From a virus: DNA of 44,603 nucleotides. A model generated the notes under the pieces. It ran no database searches. It was not told the origin of the DNA and worked only from the letters and a program-made list of their open reading frames with translations. Each line of letters opens with the position of its first letter. The first letter of the stretch is position 1. Made by a program: the position numbers and the translations under genes. Location of the stretch: the IMG/VR virus record IMGVR_UViG_3300043774_000313, positions 1-44,603 of that record; one strand, given 5' to 3'. Below are positions 15,229 through 24,524 of the stretch, piece by piece.

Positions 15229-17148
15229 ATGGCAATCTCAAAGGACTTCGTGTCCACCTACACAAACAAGCAAGCACCATGGGGTTTCGGAGGACTCGGC
15301 GAAATTGTGTACCTCCGCACTTATTCGCGTGAAGTTGAAGGTCGTAAAGAAACATGGCCCGAGACAATTGAACGTTGCATCAATGGCGCAATGAGTATCG
15401 GTGCTGCACTCACAGACGAAGAAGCGGAAACTCTCTTTGACCACATCTTCAACCTTCGCTGCTCGTTATCTGGACGCGCACTCTGGCAACTTGGCACACC
15501 ACTTGTTGACAGGTTCAACGGAACAAGCCTCAATAACTGCTACTTCGTAAACGTTGAGAAAGTTGAAGACTTTGAGCTCATCTTTGACTACCTTATGCTG
15601 GGTGGTGGCGTTGGTTACTCAGTAGAACGCGCTCGCATTCACGAACTTCCAAAGGTCAAGACAGGCGTAGTAATTAACCACGAACGCACCAATGATGCAG
15701 ACATTATTGTTCCTGACAGTCGTCAAGGCTGGCGCAGACTTCTTCATGCCGTACTGAAGTCATACTTCTACACAGGCAAATCTTTCGACTACTCCACAAT
15801 TCTTATTCGTGAGTTTGGTGCGCCCCTGAAGACATTCGGAGGAACAGCATCTGGCCCAGGAGCGTTAATTGACGGTGTTGTTGACATCTGCAAAGTGATG
15901 GATGCTCGCGCTGGAAAGAAACTTCGTTCAGTAGACGTTCTTGACATCTGCAACATCATCGGACGAATTGTTATCTCTGGATCATCTCGCCGTTCGGCTC
16001 AAATTGCTATTGGCGACCCTGACGACGTGTTGTTCCTTCGCGCAAAGAACTGGTCATCAGGAACAGTTCCAGCATGGCGAGCCAACTCAAACAACTCCGT
16101 CTACGCAGACTCATACGACCACATCATGTCGGAACTTTGGAAAGGATACGACGGCTCTGGTGAGCCATACGGTCTCATCAACCGCGGCCTTGCTCGCAAA
16201 GTAGGACGTCTCGGAGAGAAGAACCCAGATCCAACCATTGACGGTTTCAACCCTTGTGCTGAGATTGGTCTCGCCGATGGAGAATCATGCAACCTTGCAA
16301 CAATCTTCCTACCCAACATCACCTCCTACGAGCAAATGTCGGAAGTCAGCAGGCTCCTGTACAAAGTCCAGAAGTCAATCACATCTATGGAGTACCCATA
16401 CGAGAAGACCACCAAGGCAGTTCAGAAGAATCGCCGGCTCGGTCAGTCCGTCACAGGAATCCTTCAATGTTCCGAAGAGCAAATCTCATGGCTGTCAAAG
16501 GCATACGAAGACCTCAAGGAATACGATATTTGGTGGTCGGAACAGAATGGCATTACCCCATCTGTTCGCCTGACCACCGTACAGCCCTCTGGAACGCTCT
16601 CTCTGCTCCCAGGAGTGACGCCGGGTATCCATCCTGCATTCGCTCGTTATTACATCAGGCGAGTCCGTTTCGGTGCCGCTGATCCACTCATTGAGAAGTG
16701 TCGTAAGCGTGGATACAAGGTTGTCCCAGAAGTCGGTCTTGACGGCAGGGAAGACCACAGCCGTTGGGTTGTGGAGTTCCCCTGTGAGTCTCCTGAAGGC
16801 TCAATCCTTGCTGCCGACATGACAGCCGTAGAACAGCTTGAATGGGTGAAGAAGATGCAAACAGAATGGGCCGACAACGCCGTATCTGTGACCGTCTACT
16901 ACCGCAAGGAAGAACTTTCCCTGATCAAAGAATGGCTTGAGAAGAACTACGACAACGCCGTAAAGAGCGTCTCGTTCCTCCTCCATGCCGATCACAACTT
17001 CCCACTTCCTCCATACGAGGAAATCACTAAGGAAACCTACGAGAAGCTCCTCGGAAAGGTTGACTTCACAGTCGCCCTCCAAGACACTGTCGGTTTCGAC
17101 CTTCTTGATATGGATGATTGTTCAACGGGGGCTTGCCCAGTCCGTTAA
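15229..17148 (+). CDS. nrdJ: Adenosylcobalamin-dependent (class II) ribonucleotide reductase
   Basis: 639 residues. The 10-stranded barrel is marked by LNNCYFVN (C104, one of the substrate-reducing pair), FNPCAEIGL (N341, radical C343, E345) and TVQPSGTLSLLPG (phosphate-binding turn). The C-terminal shuttle pair is C631/C636 in DCSTGACPVR. There is no ATP-cone. The layout is that of the monomeric class II triphosphate reductase, here shorter than the Lactobacillus enzyme. It makes dNTPs independently of oxygen but needs host or environmental B12. The short gap to the upstream gene leaves no room for a cobalamin riboswitch. Confidence 0.96.
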   Translation: MAISKDFVSTYTNKQAPWGFGGLGEIVYLRTYSREVEGRKETWPETIERCINGAMSIGAALTDEEAETLFDHIFNLRCSLSGRALWQLGTPLVDRFNGTSLNNCYFVNVEKVEDFELIFDYLMLGGGVGYSVERARIHELPKVKTGVVINHERTNDADIIVPDSRQGWRRLLHAVLKSYFYTGKSFDYSTILIREFGAPLKTFGGTASGPGALIDGVVDICKVMDARAGKKLRSVDVLDICNIIGRIVISGSSRRSAQIAIGDPDDVLFLRAKNWSSGTVPAWRANSNNSVYADSYDHIMSELWKGYDGSGEPYGLINRGLARKVGRLGEKNPDPTIDGFNPCAEIGLADGESCNLATIFLPNITSYEQMSEVSRLLYKVQKSITSMEYPYEKTTKAVQKNRRLGQSVTGILQCSEEQISWLSKAYEDLKEYDIWWSEQNGITPSVRLTTVQPSGTLSLLPGVTPGIHPAFARYYIRRVRFGAADPLIEKCRKRGYKVVPEVGLDGREDHSRWVVEFPCESPEGSILAADMTAVEQLEWVKKMQTEWADNAVSVTVYYRKEELSLIKEWLEKNYDNAVKSVSFLLHADHNFPLPPYEEITKETYEKLLGKVDFTVALQDTVGFDLLDMDDCSTGACPVR

Positions 17149-17168
17149 CAGGCCGTATATTCGTGGGT

Positions 17169-17534
17169 ATGGGATTCAGCAACCTACCCACGAAGAAAGC
17201 CTCAGACGCTCTACGGCTCGCCTCTGTGCTCGTCTCTAGACGGGGACATTGCAAAGGCACAATCAGAAACCCAGACGATGAATCAGTAAGTGCTACTGGT
17301 GCAATTCTTTCTGCATGTGGAATACCTTGGGCTTCCTTAACTGACGACGAAGAAGAAATGTTCAACCTGTTACCTCAGTCAAACAGATCACACGCGCTTC
17401 TGGCCTTGGAATGCCTAGAAGCATCAGTTGATGATCTTTACGCATGGGAGGACAGACCCGATGTGAGAACTTCTCACGTTGTGAAACTTCTTGTTGACTG
17501 CGCTGACAGGCTCGCAATAGTCACCCGTAAATAA
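17169..17534 (+). CDS. Unrecognised protein downstream of RNR
   Basis: 121 residues from the ATG at 17169, 20 bases after the RNR stop. An earlier in-frame ATG at 17118 lies inside the RNR gene and is less likely. Helical, acidic C-terminal half (LLALECLEASVDDLYAWED and following). No motif recognised. It ends 4 bases before the convergent oxygenase gene. Confidence 0.65.
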   Translation: MGFSNLPTKKASDALRLASVLVSRRGHCKGTIRNPDDESVSATGAILSACGIPWASLTDDEEEMFNLLPQSNRSHALLALECLEASVDDLYAWEDRPDVRTSHVVKLLVDCADRLAIVTRK

Positions 17535-17538
17535 GAAA

Positions 17539-18087
17539 CTACATTGCGTCTATTATCAGATGCACCCTGTCTTGTTGACCTTTATTCTCAACGCTGTGGT
17601 ATCTGCCCACATTGTCAATAATCCAGACCTCCCCGGCTTGAAGGTTTCTTACTTCATCATCAACAGTAAACAGACATTGTTCGTTCGTTATAACCGGAAC
17701 ATGGATGCGATGTGTCTTTGCAGTCAGTGGACCTCTGTCTCTGTGCCTACCTATGACCGACCCTGAACGCAACCTTGTGAGCATCGCCTGTTTGATGCTG
17801 AGTGTTCCCAAGGATTCGCTAACCAATTCCATTACTGCATCCATGTAAGGATTGAAGATGCCGTATTTCTCGTGAATGATATTTGAGTTGATGTTCTGCG
17901 CAAGATCATAAATAAGAGGGATTGTGTCTGTTTGTTCAGCGGCGGCACCTCCCCGAAGTCTCCTCTCTCTGTACTGAGTCCAGTCGTCTTCCGACAACAG
18001 AGAAATCTGGGTGAGAAGAGAACCAAACGATGGGGTCTCTCCTATGAACTTGAAACTTTCTGATTCCTTCATAACAAATTGTCCCAT
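17539..18087 (-). CDS. Aspartyl/asparaginyl beta-hydroxylase-like 2OG-Fe(II) oxygenase
   Basis: 182 residues. The C-terminal half has the double-stranded beta-helix residues of the AspH family: H115-x-D117 in GRHRDRGP, then HRIHVPVITN, distal H164 in RYHSVEN and R174 in QDRVHLIID, the 2-oxoglutarate-binding arginine. Members hydroxylate protein Asp/Asn side chains or small molecules; the target here is unknown. A second start at residue 6 is possible. It lies just beyond the terminator that follows the capsid gene and may be expressed by read-through. Confidence 0.88.
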   Translation of the reverse strand: MGQFVMKESESFKFIGETPSFGSLLTQISLLSEDDWTQYRERRLRGGAAAEQTDTIPLIYDLAQNINSNIIHEKYGIFNPYMDAVMELVSESLGTLSIKQAMLTRLRSGSVIGRHRDRGPLTAKTHRIHVPVITNEQCLFTVDDEVRNLQAGEVWIIDNVGRYHSVENKGQQDRVHLIIDAM

Positions 18088-18094
18088 ACATAGA

Positions 18095-18128
18095 AAGAAC
18101 CCCCCGCCATTTCTGACGAGGGGTTCTT
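18095..18128 (-). terminator. Intrinsic terminator after the major capsid gene
   Basis: AAGAACCCC (18095-18103) and GGGGTTCTT (18120-18128) form a perfect 9-bp stem with a 16-base loop. Read on the minus strand it is followed by TTCTTTCTATG, a U-rich tail. It lies 26 bases after the capsid stop. A strong terminator behind the capsid gene is common in phages. Confidence 0.8.
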
Positions 18129-18153
18129 CCAGCCTGTTACGGCAGTGCTTTGA

Positions 18154-19491
18154 TTAGGCTTCTGGAGCGCTGTCGAAGTCAATCTTGACGAATGCTTCTG
18201 GACGCTTAACCGCAAGTGCGAGACGCTGTTCGGCGAGAACCACGATTGCGTTACGAACGAAGAAGTCTGCGTGCTGTTCGCTGATGCGAATGCTTGCTTG
18301 TTCACGGTCGTACAACTGTGCTGCTGTACCGAATGCACCAACAAGTGCTTCGCCTTCTGGGATTGCTGGGGTGTCAATGACTGGCATACGCCAGATACGA
18401 GCCTCTGAACCGAGTTGCATCGAAACTGCCATGAGGTATGTACCTTGGGTGTTCTTTGTCAATTCGATATCTTCCCAGTCGTTCGGGTGAAGAACAACGC
18501 CAGTTGGCTCGTAGTAAGCCAAGAATGCCAAGGTTGCGGCGCGACGAATCGCATCTGCCTTGGTGTCAACTACTGGTGTGTTTGCGCCGTCTGACCAGTT
18601 GTATTCCTGAACGCCAGGTGTGTTGAGCACGCCGAGAAGGTTCTCGCCTGTGCCGTCACCTTGGAGGATTTGGAAATCTTCCTGAAGACGAAGACCGTAC
18701 ATGAGCTCGTTGTCGATGATTGAACGCAATTGTGGTTCATCAGCAAGAACGTTGCGGTGTGCAGCTTCCCAGTGGGCCAACGTACGAACAGGAGCCTGAT
18801 GGCCTTCAAAGACCATTGACGACTGTGGCTTGGCGGCAAAGTTGCTACCTGAACGCTGTGCTACTGGACCTGCGTTGTTTACCGCAGTTGTACCTGGAGT
18901 GGTAAATCCGATTTGGCGGAAGTACTCAATCACGGCTGCTGTGGTTGTACGTGCTGGGAACAGGTCGCGGACGCGCTTTGTACGCATTGGTGGGATCACC
19001 ATTGCATCGCGCTCACGGGTTCCGAAGCCGAGGAATGACAAGCCAGATGTGTCTACAAGGCTGCTGTAAACATCCTTCTGACCGTACTGACCGGTGAGGT
19101 CTCCACCGTTGACCATGAATGGTGAAGGCATGTTTGCGCCGTTCTTGCCACCTTGGAGGGACTTGAACTCTGCTGAGTCCAAGAACATTTGACCAAGGCT
19201 CTTGTAGCCACTCTGCTTTGCGAACTCATGACCAGCTGCTGCAACTGCTGCAACTGATTCGTTCATTGGCTCGTCTGACCAGCTCTTTACAGAACCCATT
19301 GACTCAAGACCCTCAATGAGGCCCTTGATGTCTTTGATGTCGCGCATGTTCTTGTCGAACGCGCCCTTCTGTTCTGTGGAGACTACGACTGTGCCGTCTT
19401 CTATCTTGAATGAGTCTGCGATTGCCTTATTGTCGGCCATCTTTACTCGGAGAGCTTCTTGTAGCTCGTTGATCCTTGCCTTGTCGGTCAT
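18154..19491 (-). CDS. Major capsid protein (HK97 fold)
   Basis: 445 residues. A charged helical N-terminal segment (about 1-105, including KARINELQEALRVKM) looks like the delta/scaffold domain removed by the prohead protease. The remainder has the HK97 capsid pattern: RTKRVRDLFPARTTTAAVIEY, then AHWEAAHRNVLADEPQLRSIIDNELMYG, the DGTGENLLGVLN loop, VLHPNDWEDIEL, and a C-terminal strand-rich end with RISEQHADFFVRNAIVVLAEQRLALAV. It builds the head shell. It is the last gene of the long leftward cluster and has its own upstream region with an inverted repeat. Confidence 0.95.
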   Translation of the reverse strand: MTDKARINELQEALRVKMADNKAIADSFKIEDGTVVVSTEQKGAFDKNMRDIKDIKGLIEGLESMGSVKSWSDEPMNESVAAVAAAGHEFAKQSGYKSLGQMFLDSAEFKSLQGGKNGANMPSPFMVNGGDLTGQYGQKDVYSSLVDTSGLSFLGFGTRERDAMVIPPMRTKRVRDLFPARTTTAAVIEYFRQIGFTTPGTTAVNNAGPVAQRSGSNFAAKPQSSMVFEGHQAPVRTLAHWEAAHRNVLADEPQLRSIIDNELMYGLRLQEDFQILQGDGTGENLLGVLNTPGVQEYNWSDGANTPVVDTKADAIRRAATLAFLAYYEPTGVVLHPNDWEDIELTKNTQGTYLMAVSMQLGSEARIWRMPVIDTPAIPEGEALVGAFGTAAQLYDREQASIRISEQHADFFVRNAIVVLAEQRLALAVKRPEAFVKIDFDSAPEA

Positions 19492-19581
19492 GGGTGCTTG
19501 TTCCTTCTCTTGTAAGAGTTGATGATTGGATTGTGATGGACCACTTTGGCTCAGGTCAGCACCCAGCCCCTAGTTGTCTTG

Positions 19582-19616
19582 ACTCAGACAGTAGCAAGAT
19601 AAGTACTCTGTCTAGT
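19582..19616. promoter_or_regulatory. Inverted repeat upstream of the major capsid gene
   Basis: ACTcAGACAG (19582-19591) and CTGTCTAGT (19608-19616) form a 9-bp stem with one bulge and a 16-base loop, in the 138-base gap between the 1532-residue gene and the capsid gene. No T-run follows on either strand, so an operator or promoter element is likelier than a terminator. The loop contains AAGATAAGTACT. The right arm recurs upstream of the methyltransferase/RNR pair. Confidence 0.45.
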
Positions 19617-19629
19617 GGAAGGGTGCTAT

Positions 19630-22600
19630 CTATTTCTTGACCATCGGATAGGGGATAGATTCAACACCAGATACGGGCACATCGGCCACTACGCCTTTAC
19701 CCATCTTCTTCAGGCTCTTCTGCATTAGTTTGTAGTAAGCGACGATGTCTTTGTTTGTTTCGTCAACATCAGAATCCTCAATAGAAACACCCGAAATTGC
19801 TGCTCTATAGATCATTTGCCGGGTCTCTGGAGACAGCGTAGGCTCGTCTCCTAGTCGGTCGTAAAGCTTGTCTGTCGGCACAACAACATCGTTCGCAGTG
19901 ACTGTTCGCCCACTTGAAACATGGTGACACATTGTTGTTGAATAGAAGTTGTCATCGTCGGCAGTGAGAGGAATTGGGGTCTTGTTGTCTTCCGTGGCGG
20001 GAGTGTCTGGCTTCATAATCAACTGAGGCATGGATGAAAGTTTCCCACTTGCATCAGCCTTGGTTGCTGGCTGCTCTGGAATCAGACCAGCTTTCCTTGG
20101 AGGGATAGCACCAGTAGTGATCGTTGCGGCGTTCTGTGCTTGCAGTTCTGTCTCAAGAGCCTTCTTGGCGAGGGCACCCTCAACAAGCGAAGCATGAGCC
20201 TGGTAAGCAGCCTCTTCACCATGTCGGTCAAACCCACGTCCCGTAGCGGCATGGCCGAAAGCGTCATGAATTGCTCTGAATCTGTCACTCTGTTCATCGT
20301 CCCACAATGGGTGTTTCTCGTCTGGTGTAGTCCGTTTGACTTTGAGAGTCTTGTTCATCTCAATGTCGTCAATCATCTCAAGATGGCTTCTGTACGGGTC
20401 GTTGTCTACAAACTCAACGTTGATACCCATGTCCTTGGTAAGCAAGGAATATAGGCGATCGGTTTCTGTACGCAGGTCTTCGTACGCCTGTTCGGCTTCC
20501 TTAGACACGACTTCCATCTCCTCGTAAGCGCGGGCAAGTTCCTGCCTTCTCTCCTCGGTCACAGCCTTAACCTTTGAGTAGTCCACCCCTCCAGGAAGGA
20601 CAGCAGCAAGTGCGGGTGATGGTTCAGCAATTATTGAGTCAAATCCTTCAATCTTGGCGGTGCGTATCCTGCGATCAGCGACTCGCTTTGATGCGATGAA
20701 CCTTGCTTTGCCTTCTTCGGCGAAATAGTTGACATCTTCATACTTCTGAACCGAGTTCTGTGACGCTTTGCCCAGAATATGCTTCCAAGCTTCCTGGTCG
20801 TGAACGACAAGAGTCCCATCTTTGTAGGCGGCAATCGTGTACGGATTACTGTGATCTTCGTTGTTTACGATTTCAAGATCGTCATAGACCCCATTCTGAA
20901 GACCATGCAATACGGCTCTCGCAACGTCAATGTGCGTATCAATAACAACCGACGGAGGAACTCCCCTGCCTGTCTCTTCCTGCCTTCTCTCAGCCTCAGA
21001 TACAGCCATAGAGATAGGGACATCAGCGATTCTTCCCTTGATGATGTAGCCATTCTCCCTAAGAGCATTCATTCTTTCAGCAAACGCCCTTGGGCCTCCA
21101 TCGCCAGTACTGTCAACTACTACATGAAACCCTTCTTCGGAGGCTCTCTTGATTGCAAGTTTCTGAATGTATGTTGATTCCGAATGAACAAGTTCTGCTG
21201 CTTGCAAAGGATCCATTCCTCTTTCCTGCAACTCTTTGACGAGAGTGTCAAACTCAGGAAGCATGTGCTTGATTTCGTCGGCATCAAGATGAACGGCTTC
21301 ATTACCGCGTTGAGGCGTATCAAAGAAACCACCCTGCCTGAGGAATGTCTTTCCGCTTGCAGGTCCTCCACCCATCATCCAAGCCATTGGCTTGTCACTC
21401 CTGCGAGGTGACCATTCACCGTTGCCAAACATGATTGACTCAATGATTGAATCGTGAAGGGCTTGCCTCTCGGGAGTTATCATCCCTGACCCAAGACCAA
21501 AGTGCTCAAATGTGCTTGTCATCTTGCCGTTTGGTTGGATTAAATCGTCTACTGATGCGCCCTTGTGATCCCCAGCAGGTGCTGGCGCATGTGCGAAATC
21601 TCGTTGAGTTTGAACAAGCCTGTAGTGGCTCTTTCTTGATGGAAGCAAACCCCTCAACCTTGAGGACGCCAGCGGCTGAGGAACATCTTGAGTGATGTCT
21701 GGTACGAAGATGTTCTTCTCTGGTTCGCCACCTCTGAGTTCGTTAATAGTTTCTTCAATCCTCGTGGAGATACCTCGCGCAATTCGTCTGTTCTCTCGAC
21801 CCGTGGAACCTTCTGACGAAACAACACGCACCCTTGACTTTGGTTTCCTGCCACGGACACGTGATCCAGCACCTCTGACAGCATCTGCTACATCGGTTGC
21901 GAAACCAACGAAACGACGCTTCAACGGTTCGTTCTCATCAATCCAACCATCACGATCGGCATCACGAGGGAGAGACTTTGTTGAAACCTCATCTGGATTT
22001 CTGATACCACTACAAACCGAAACAAATAGGTCTCCGTTGTCCATAACGGTAAATGCCTTCTTCTTGCGTTCTGATTTCTCATCAAGCCATTCCGACATCT
22101 TTGCCCAACCATCTGCTTCAGGAATGGGGTGACCTAGTTTCTGCGCAGATCGTGTCTCTGCCACCATCTCAAAGTTGTTCACATTTGCATAAGGACTCAC
22201 TTGTGAACGGAAACCAGAGTTGTCTATTGTCGCAACTTCTTCATCGGAAAGTCCGTCAAACGGTCTTGACGACCACAAATCATCTATTGCCTGATAGTTC
22301 TCGGTCATGAATAGCTGTCTTGCGAGAAGACGAGCCTCTGTCGTGGACATGCCTTCGGCGACAAGCTTGGCCTCTATTTCATTGATTGCATCACTTGTTT
22401 CTCGCGGAGAAAGACCATTCATTTCCCCTGCTTTGTCAACACCATCAAACCCAATCTTGAAACCGATATCTTCAAATGACTTAGAGAAATGAAGAACATG
22501 ACTCCATTCGTGAGTAGAAACATAAGCACCGTACATCTCATCAATGTCTGATTCTGGAATCCCTTTCTTCAATGCGTCCCTCACAACCGCATCACACCAG

Positions 22601-24228
22601 CCATCGGTAGATTTAGGATTAGCAGGAATATTCTTTACTGCTCCTCTGCCTACTGTCGGATTGATGTCAATGTAGCCACCAATCTTGCCGTTACGAACCA
22701 TAACCCCAGCAAGACCGATATAACCACCAATGCGATTATTGTGAATCATTCTGCCAGTTGAAGACAACACCAACATTCCATCGGCATACTTCTTGCTGTT
22801 CATTCCTTCATGTAATAATCCGATAATGACACCACGCAAGGTTGCTGGGATTTCTCCATCGTTCTCTTCGATATCAAAGTCAAACTCAACGAGCTTCTTG
22901 AACACCTTCTTCAGTGCTTTGTGGGCCTGTTTCTCTGTCTTTATCTCGCCAAACCTCTGTTCGACGGTCTCTTTCATCTTTGCGTAATTAGCAATAATGT
23001 TTGCTGGATCAGAATCAACACGTTTCTTCTCATCGTTATCTCCACCAAGAGGCATCAGAGCAGCGCGACGTCCTGGTTCACCAACCATCCTTGTTGGTGC
23101 TGGCATCTCTCGAGTTTCGCCATCGTAAACAACACCATCTCCGTCACCGTCTAACGGGATAGCACTAGAAAGGTTTCTAGGAATCTTTGGCAACGCTTTG
23201 GTCTGTTGACCCCAAGGATGTTCTTTCTTCAGAAGGTCATTATCGGCGATGTATTTCGGATTATCCGGCCTGCCAGAAGAAAGCATCTTGAGATACGCCT
23301 CTACTCGCATCTCTCCCCATTTGGATCTATTACCTAAATCGGGTCGGTTGAGTGAGTCGAAAGCAGCAACACCACGCCTCATGACGGACTTCAGTTCCGA
23401 AGCAGAAGCAAACGACCATTGAGGCATCCCAACTGATCGCATCTTCACGTTGTGTTCCCTCGCGGCGACAATCAACGACTTAGTTGCGTCTTGAGTGATT
23501 GAAACAGATTTAGCGTTCCTCCTGCTAGTCCTGCTTCCACGGATTGATTTCTTGCTTCTAGAGAAAGCTGAGGCTCTCGCTACTTCCCTGCGAACAACGC
23601 GTTCAATTCTTTGCTGTTCAATACGTCCACGTTCGTTCCTGTACGCACCCTGACCCGTACGACGATCAAAGGTCACCCCCGTAGTACAAGGCATCCATAC
23701 CTGCCTGCCGGAAGATGTTGTGTACCTGCGAATACCAGTACAACCGACTTGAGCGGCCCTCATACGTGCAGCGTCGGGACTAGTGAAAGTGTCTGGATCT
23801 CCAACCTCTGGAGTGAAAGGTGCAATACCTTTACCTCCGCCACCCATGTCGCCTGTTATCCCTGGGCCAGATCCACTAGAAACAATCCCACCCATTGGAC
23901 TCGCCGGCATAGCTGGAGGAGCAGAAACAATCCCTGCTGATGTGCCAACCATTCCGTAACTTCTCTCGGTGAGTTTCTCCCACCGTTTACGATCAACAAG
24001 TTTGCGGCGTTTCCTACCTGACGATGAAATCTTTATTTCATTCGCAGCCTTAGGCATAGAGAACGGCACTTCAAGATTTGACCCTGCAGCTTCGGATAAA
24101 CGGTTCAGTTCTTCTGCGCTCCCACAAGGCATCCATGTGCCATCAACTTGATGTGCGCCAGAACAACCAATGTTCTTGGCCATCTCAAGAGCGTCGTCTT
24201 TAGAAACTGATTTCTTCTTATCAGCCAT
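19630..24228 (-). CDS. Giant modular protein with zincin and zeta-like P-loop domains
   Basis: 1532 residues from the ATG at 24228, which overlaps the upstream stop as TGATG (a GTG at 24237 is an alternative). In order: two Cys motifs of the form GCSG...WMPC (about 22-35 and 162-181); a basic region; a Ca-loop-like DGDGDGVVYDGE (about 360); a zincin segment STHEWSHVLHF (HExxH near 573-577) with a possible third ligand in NNFEMVAETRSA (near 690); another loop DADRDGWIDENE (near 756); a P-loop domain with GGGPASGKT (about 953-961), HLDADEIK and FHVVVDSTG, like zeta toxin kinases; a helical linker; and RAIHDAFGHAATGR, a His-rich block. No membrane segment. Placed just before the capsid gene, it may be packaged in the head. 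The overall role is unknown. Confidence 0.85.
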   Translation of the reverse strand: MADKKKSVSKDDALEMAKNIGCSGAHQVDGTWMPCGSAEELNRLSEAAGSNLEVPFSMPKAANEIKISSSGRKRRKLVDRKRWEKLTERSYGMVGTSAGIVSAPPAMPASPMGGIVSSGSGPGITGDMGGGGKGIAPFTPEVGDPDTFTSPDAARMRAAQVGCTGIRRYTTSSGRQVWMPCTTGVTFDRRTGQGAYRNERGRIEQQRIERVVRREVARASAFSRSKKSIRGSRTSRRNAKSVSITQDATKSLIVAAREHNVKMRSVGMPQWSFASASELKSVMRRGVAAFDSLNRPDLGNRSKWGEMRVEAYLKMLSSGRPDNPKYIADNDLLKKEHPWGQQTKALPKIPRNLSSAIPLDGDGDGVVYDGETREMPAPTRMVGEPGRRAALMPLGGDNDEKKRVDSDPANIIANYAKMKETVEQRFGEIKTEKQAHKALKKVFKKLVEFDFDIEENDGEIPATLRGVIIGLLHEGMNSKKYADGMLVLSSTGRMIHNNRIGGYIGLAGVMVRNGKIGGYIDINPTVGRGAVKNIPANPKSTDGWCDAVVRDALKKGIPESDIDEMYGAYVSTHEWSHVLHFSKSFEDIGFKIGFDGVDKAGEMNGLSPRETSDAINEIEAKLVAEGMSTTEARLLARQLFMTENYQAIDDLWSSRPFDGLSDEEVATIDNSGFRSQVSPYANVNNFEMVAETRSAQKLGHPIPEADGWAKMSEWLDEKSERKKKAFTVMDNGDLFVSVCSGIRNPDEVSTKSLPRDADRDGWIDENEPLKRRFVGFATDVADAVRGAGSRVRGRKPKSRVRVVSSEGSTGRENRRIARGISTRIEETINELRGGEPEKNIFVPDITQDVPQPLASSRLRGLLPSRKSHYRLVQTQRDFAHAPAPAGDHKGASVDDLIQPNGKMTSTFEHFGLGSGMITPERQALHDSIIESIMFGNGEWSPRRSDKPMAWMMGGGPASGKTFLRQGGFFDTPQRGNEAVHLDADEIKHMLPEFDTLVKELQERGMDPLQAAELVHSESTYIQKLAIKRASEEGFHVVVDSTGDGGPRAFAERMNALRENGYIIKGRIADVPISMAVSEAERRQEETGRGVPPSVVIDTHIDVARAVLHGLQNGVYDDLEIVNNEDHSNPYTIAAYKDGTLVVHDQEAWKHILGKASQNSVQKYEDVNYFAEEGKARFIASKRVADRRIRTAKIEGFDSIIAEPSPALAAVLPGGVDYSKVKAVTEERRQELARAYEEMEVVSKEAEQAYEDLRTETDRLYSLLTKDMGINVEFVDNDPYRSHLEMIDDIEMNKTLKVKRTTPDEKHPLWDDEQSDRFRAIHDAFGHAATGRGFDRHGEEAAYQAHASLVEGALAKKALETELQAQNAATITTGAIPPRKAGLIPEQPATKADASGKLSSMPQLIMKPDTPATEDNKTPIPLTADDDNFYSTTMCHHVSSGRTVTANDVVVPTDKLYDRLGDEPTLSPETRQMIYRAAISGVSIEDSDVDETNKDIVAYYKLMQKSLKKMGKGVVADVPVSGVESIPYPMVKK

Positions 24229-24524
24229 CACACCCACGTACGAATGTACTTCTCCGCAATCCTTGCGTTTCTACCTGTCATCTCCATTGACGAACAACCA
24301 GAGAACCGGTTATTCCAACTGTCAACATAGTCGTAGTAGAACTCTTCAGCCTCCTCTGGATCAAGAGATAAAGAGTTGCCGTTTAGCACCCCAAGTTTGC
24401 TCTTGTACGGCGACCCAGCGGGAGCATGGAACCTAAGCATTCCGTTCCTGAGAGTAATCATCGCAATCGGTTTATCGTCTGACCCAACATCGGTGTTGTA
24501 TACCAGGGCAACCATGTCTTTCAT
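24228..24524 (-). CDS. Unrecognised small protein between the giant genes
   Basis: 98 residues; the start overlaps the upstream stop as ATGA and the stop overlaps the next ATG as TGATG, so it is tightly coupled on both sides. An N-terminal beta-like half (MVALVYNTDVGS, IAMITLRNGMLRF) is followed by an acidic helical part with two tyrosines and a tryptophan (EEFYYDYVDSWNN). Beta-grasp-like or KTSC-like small domains have this look, but I cannot assign one. Confidence 0.75.
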   Translation of the reverse strand: MKDMVALVYNTDVGSDDKPIAMITLRNGMLRFHAPAGSPYKSKLGVLNGNSLSLDPEEAEEFYYDYVDSWNNRFSGCSSMEMTGRNARIAEKYIRTWV

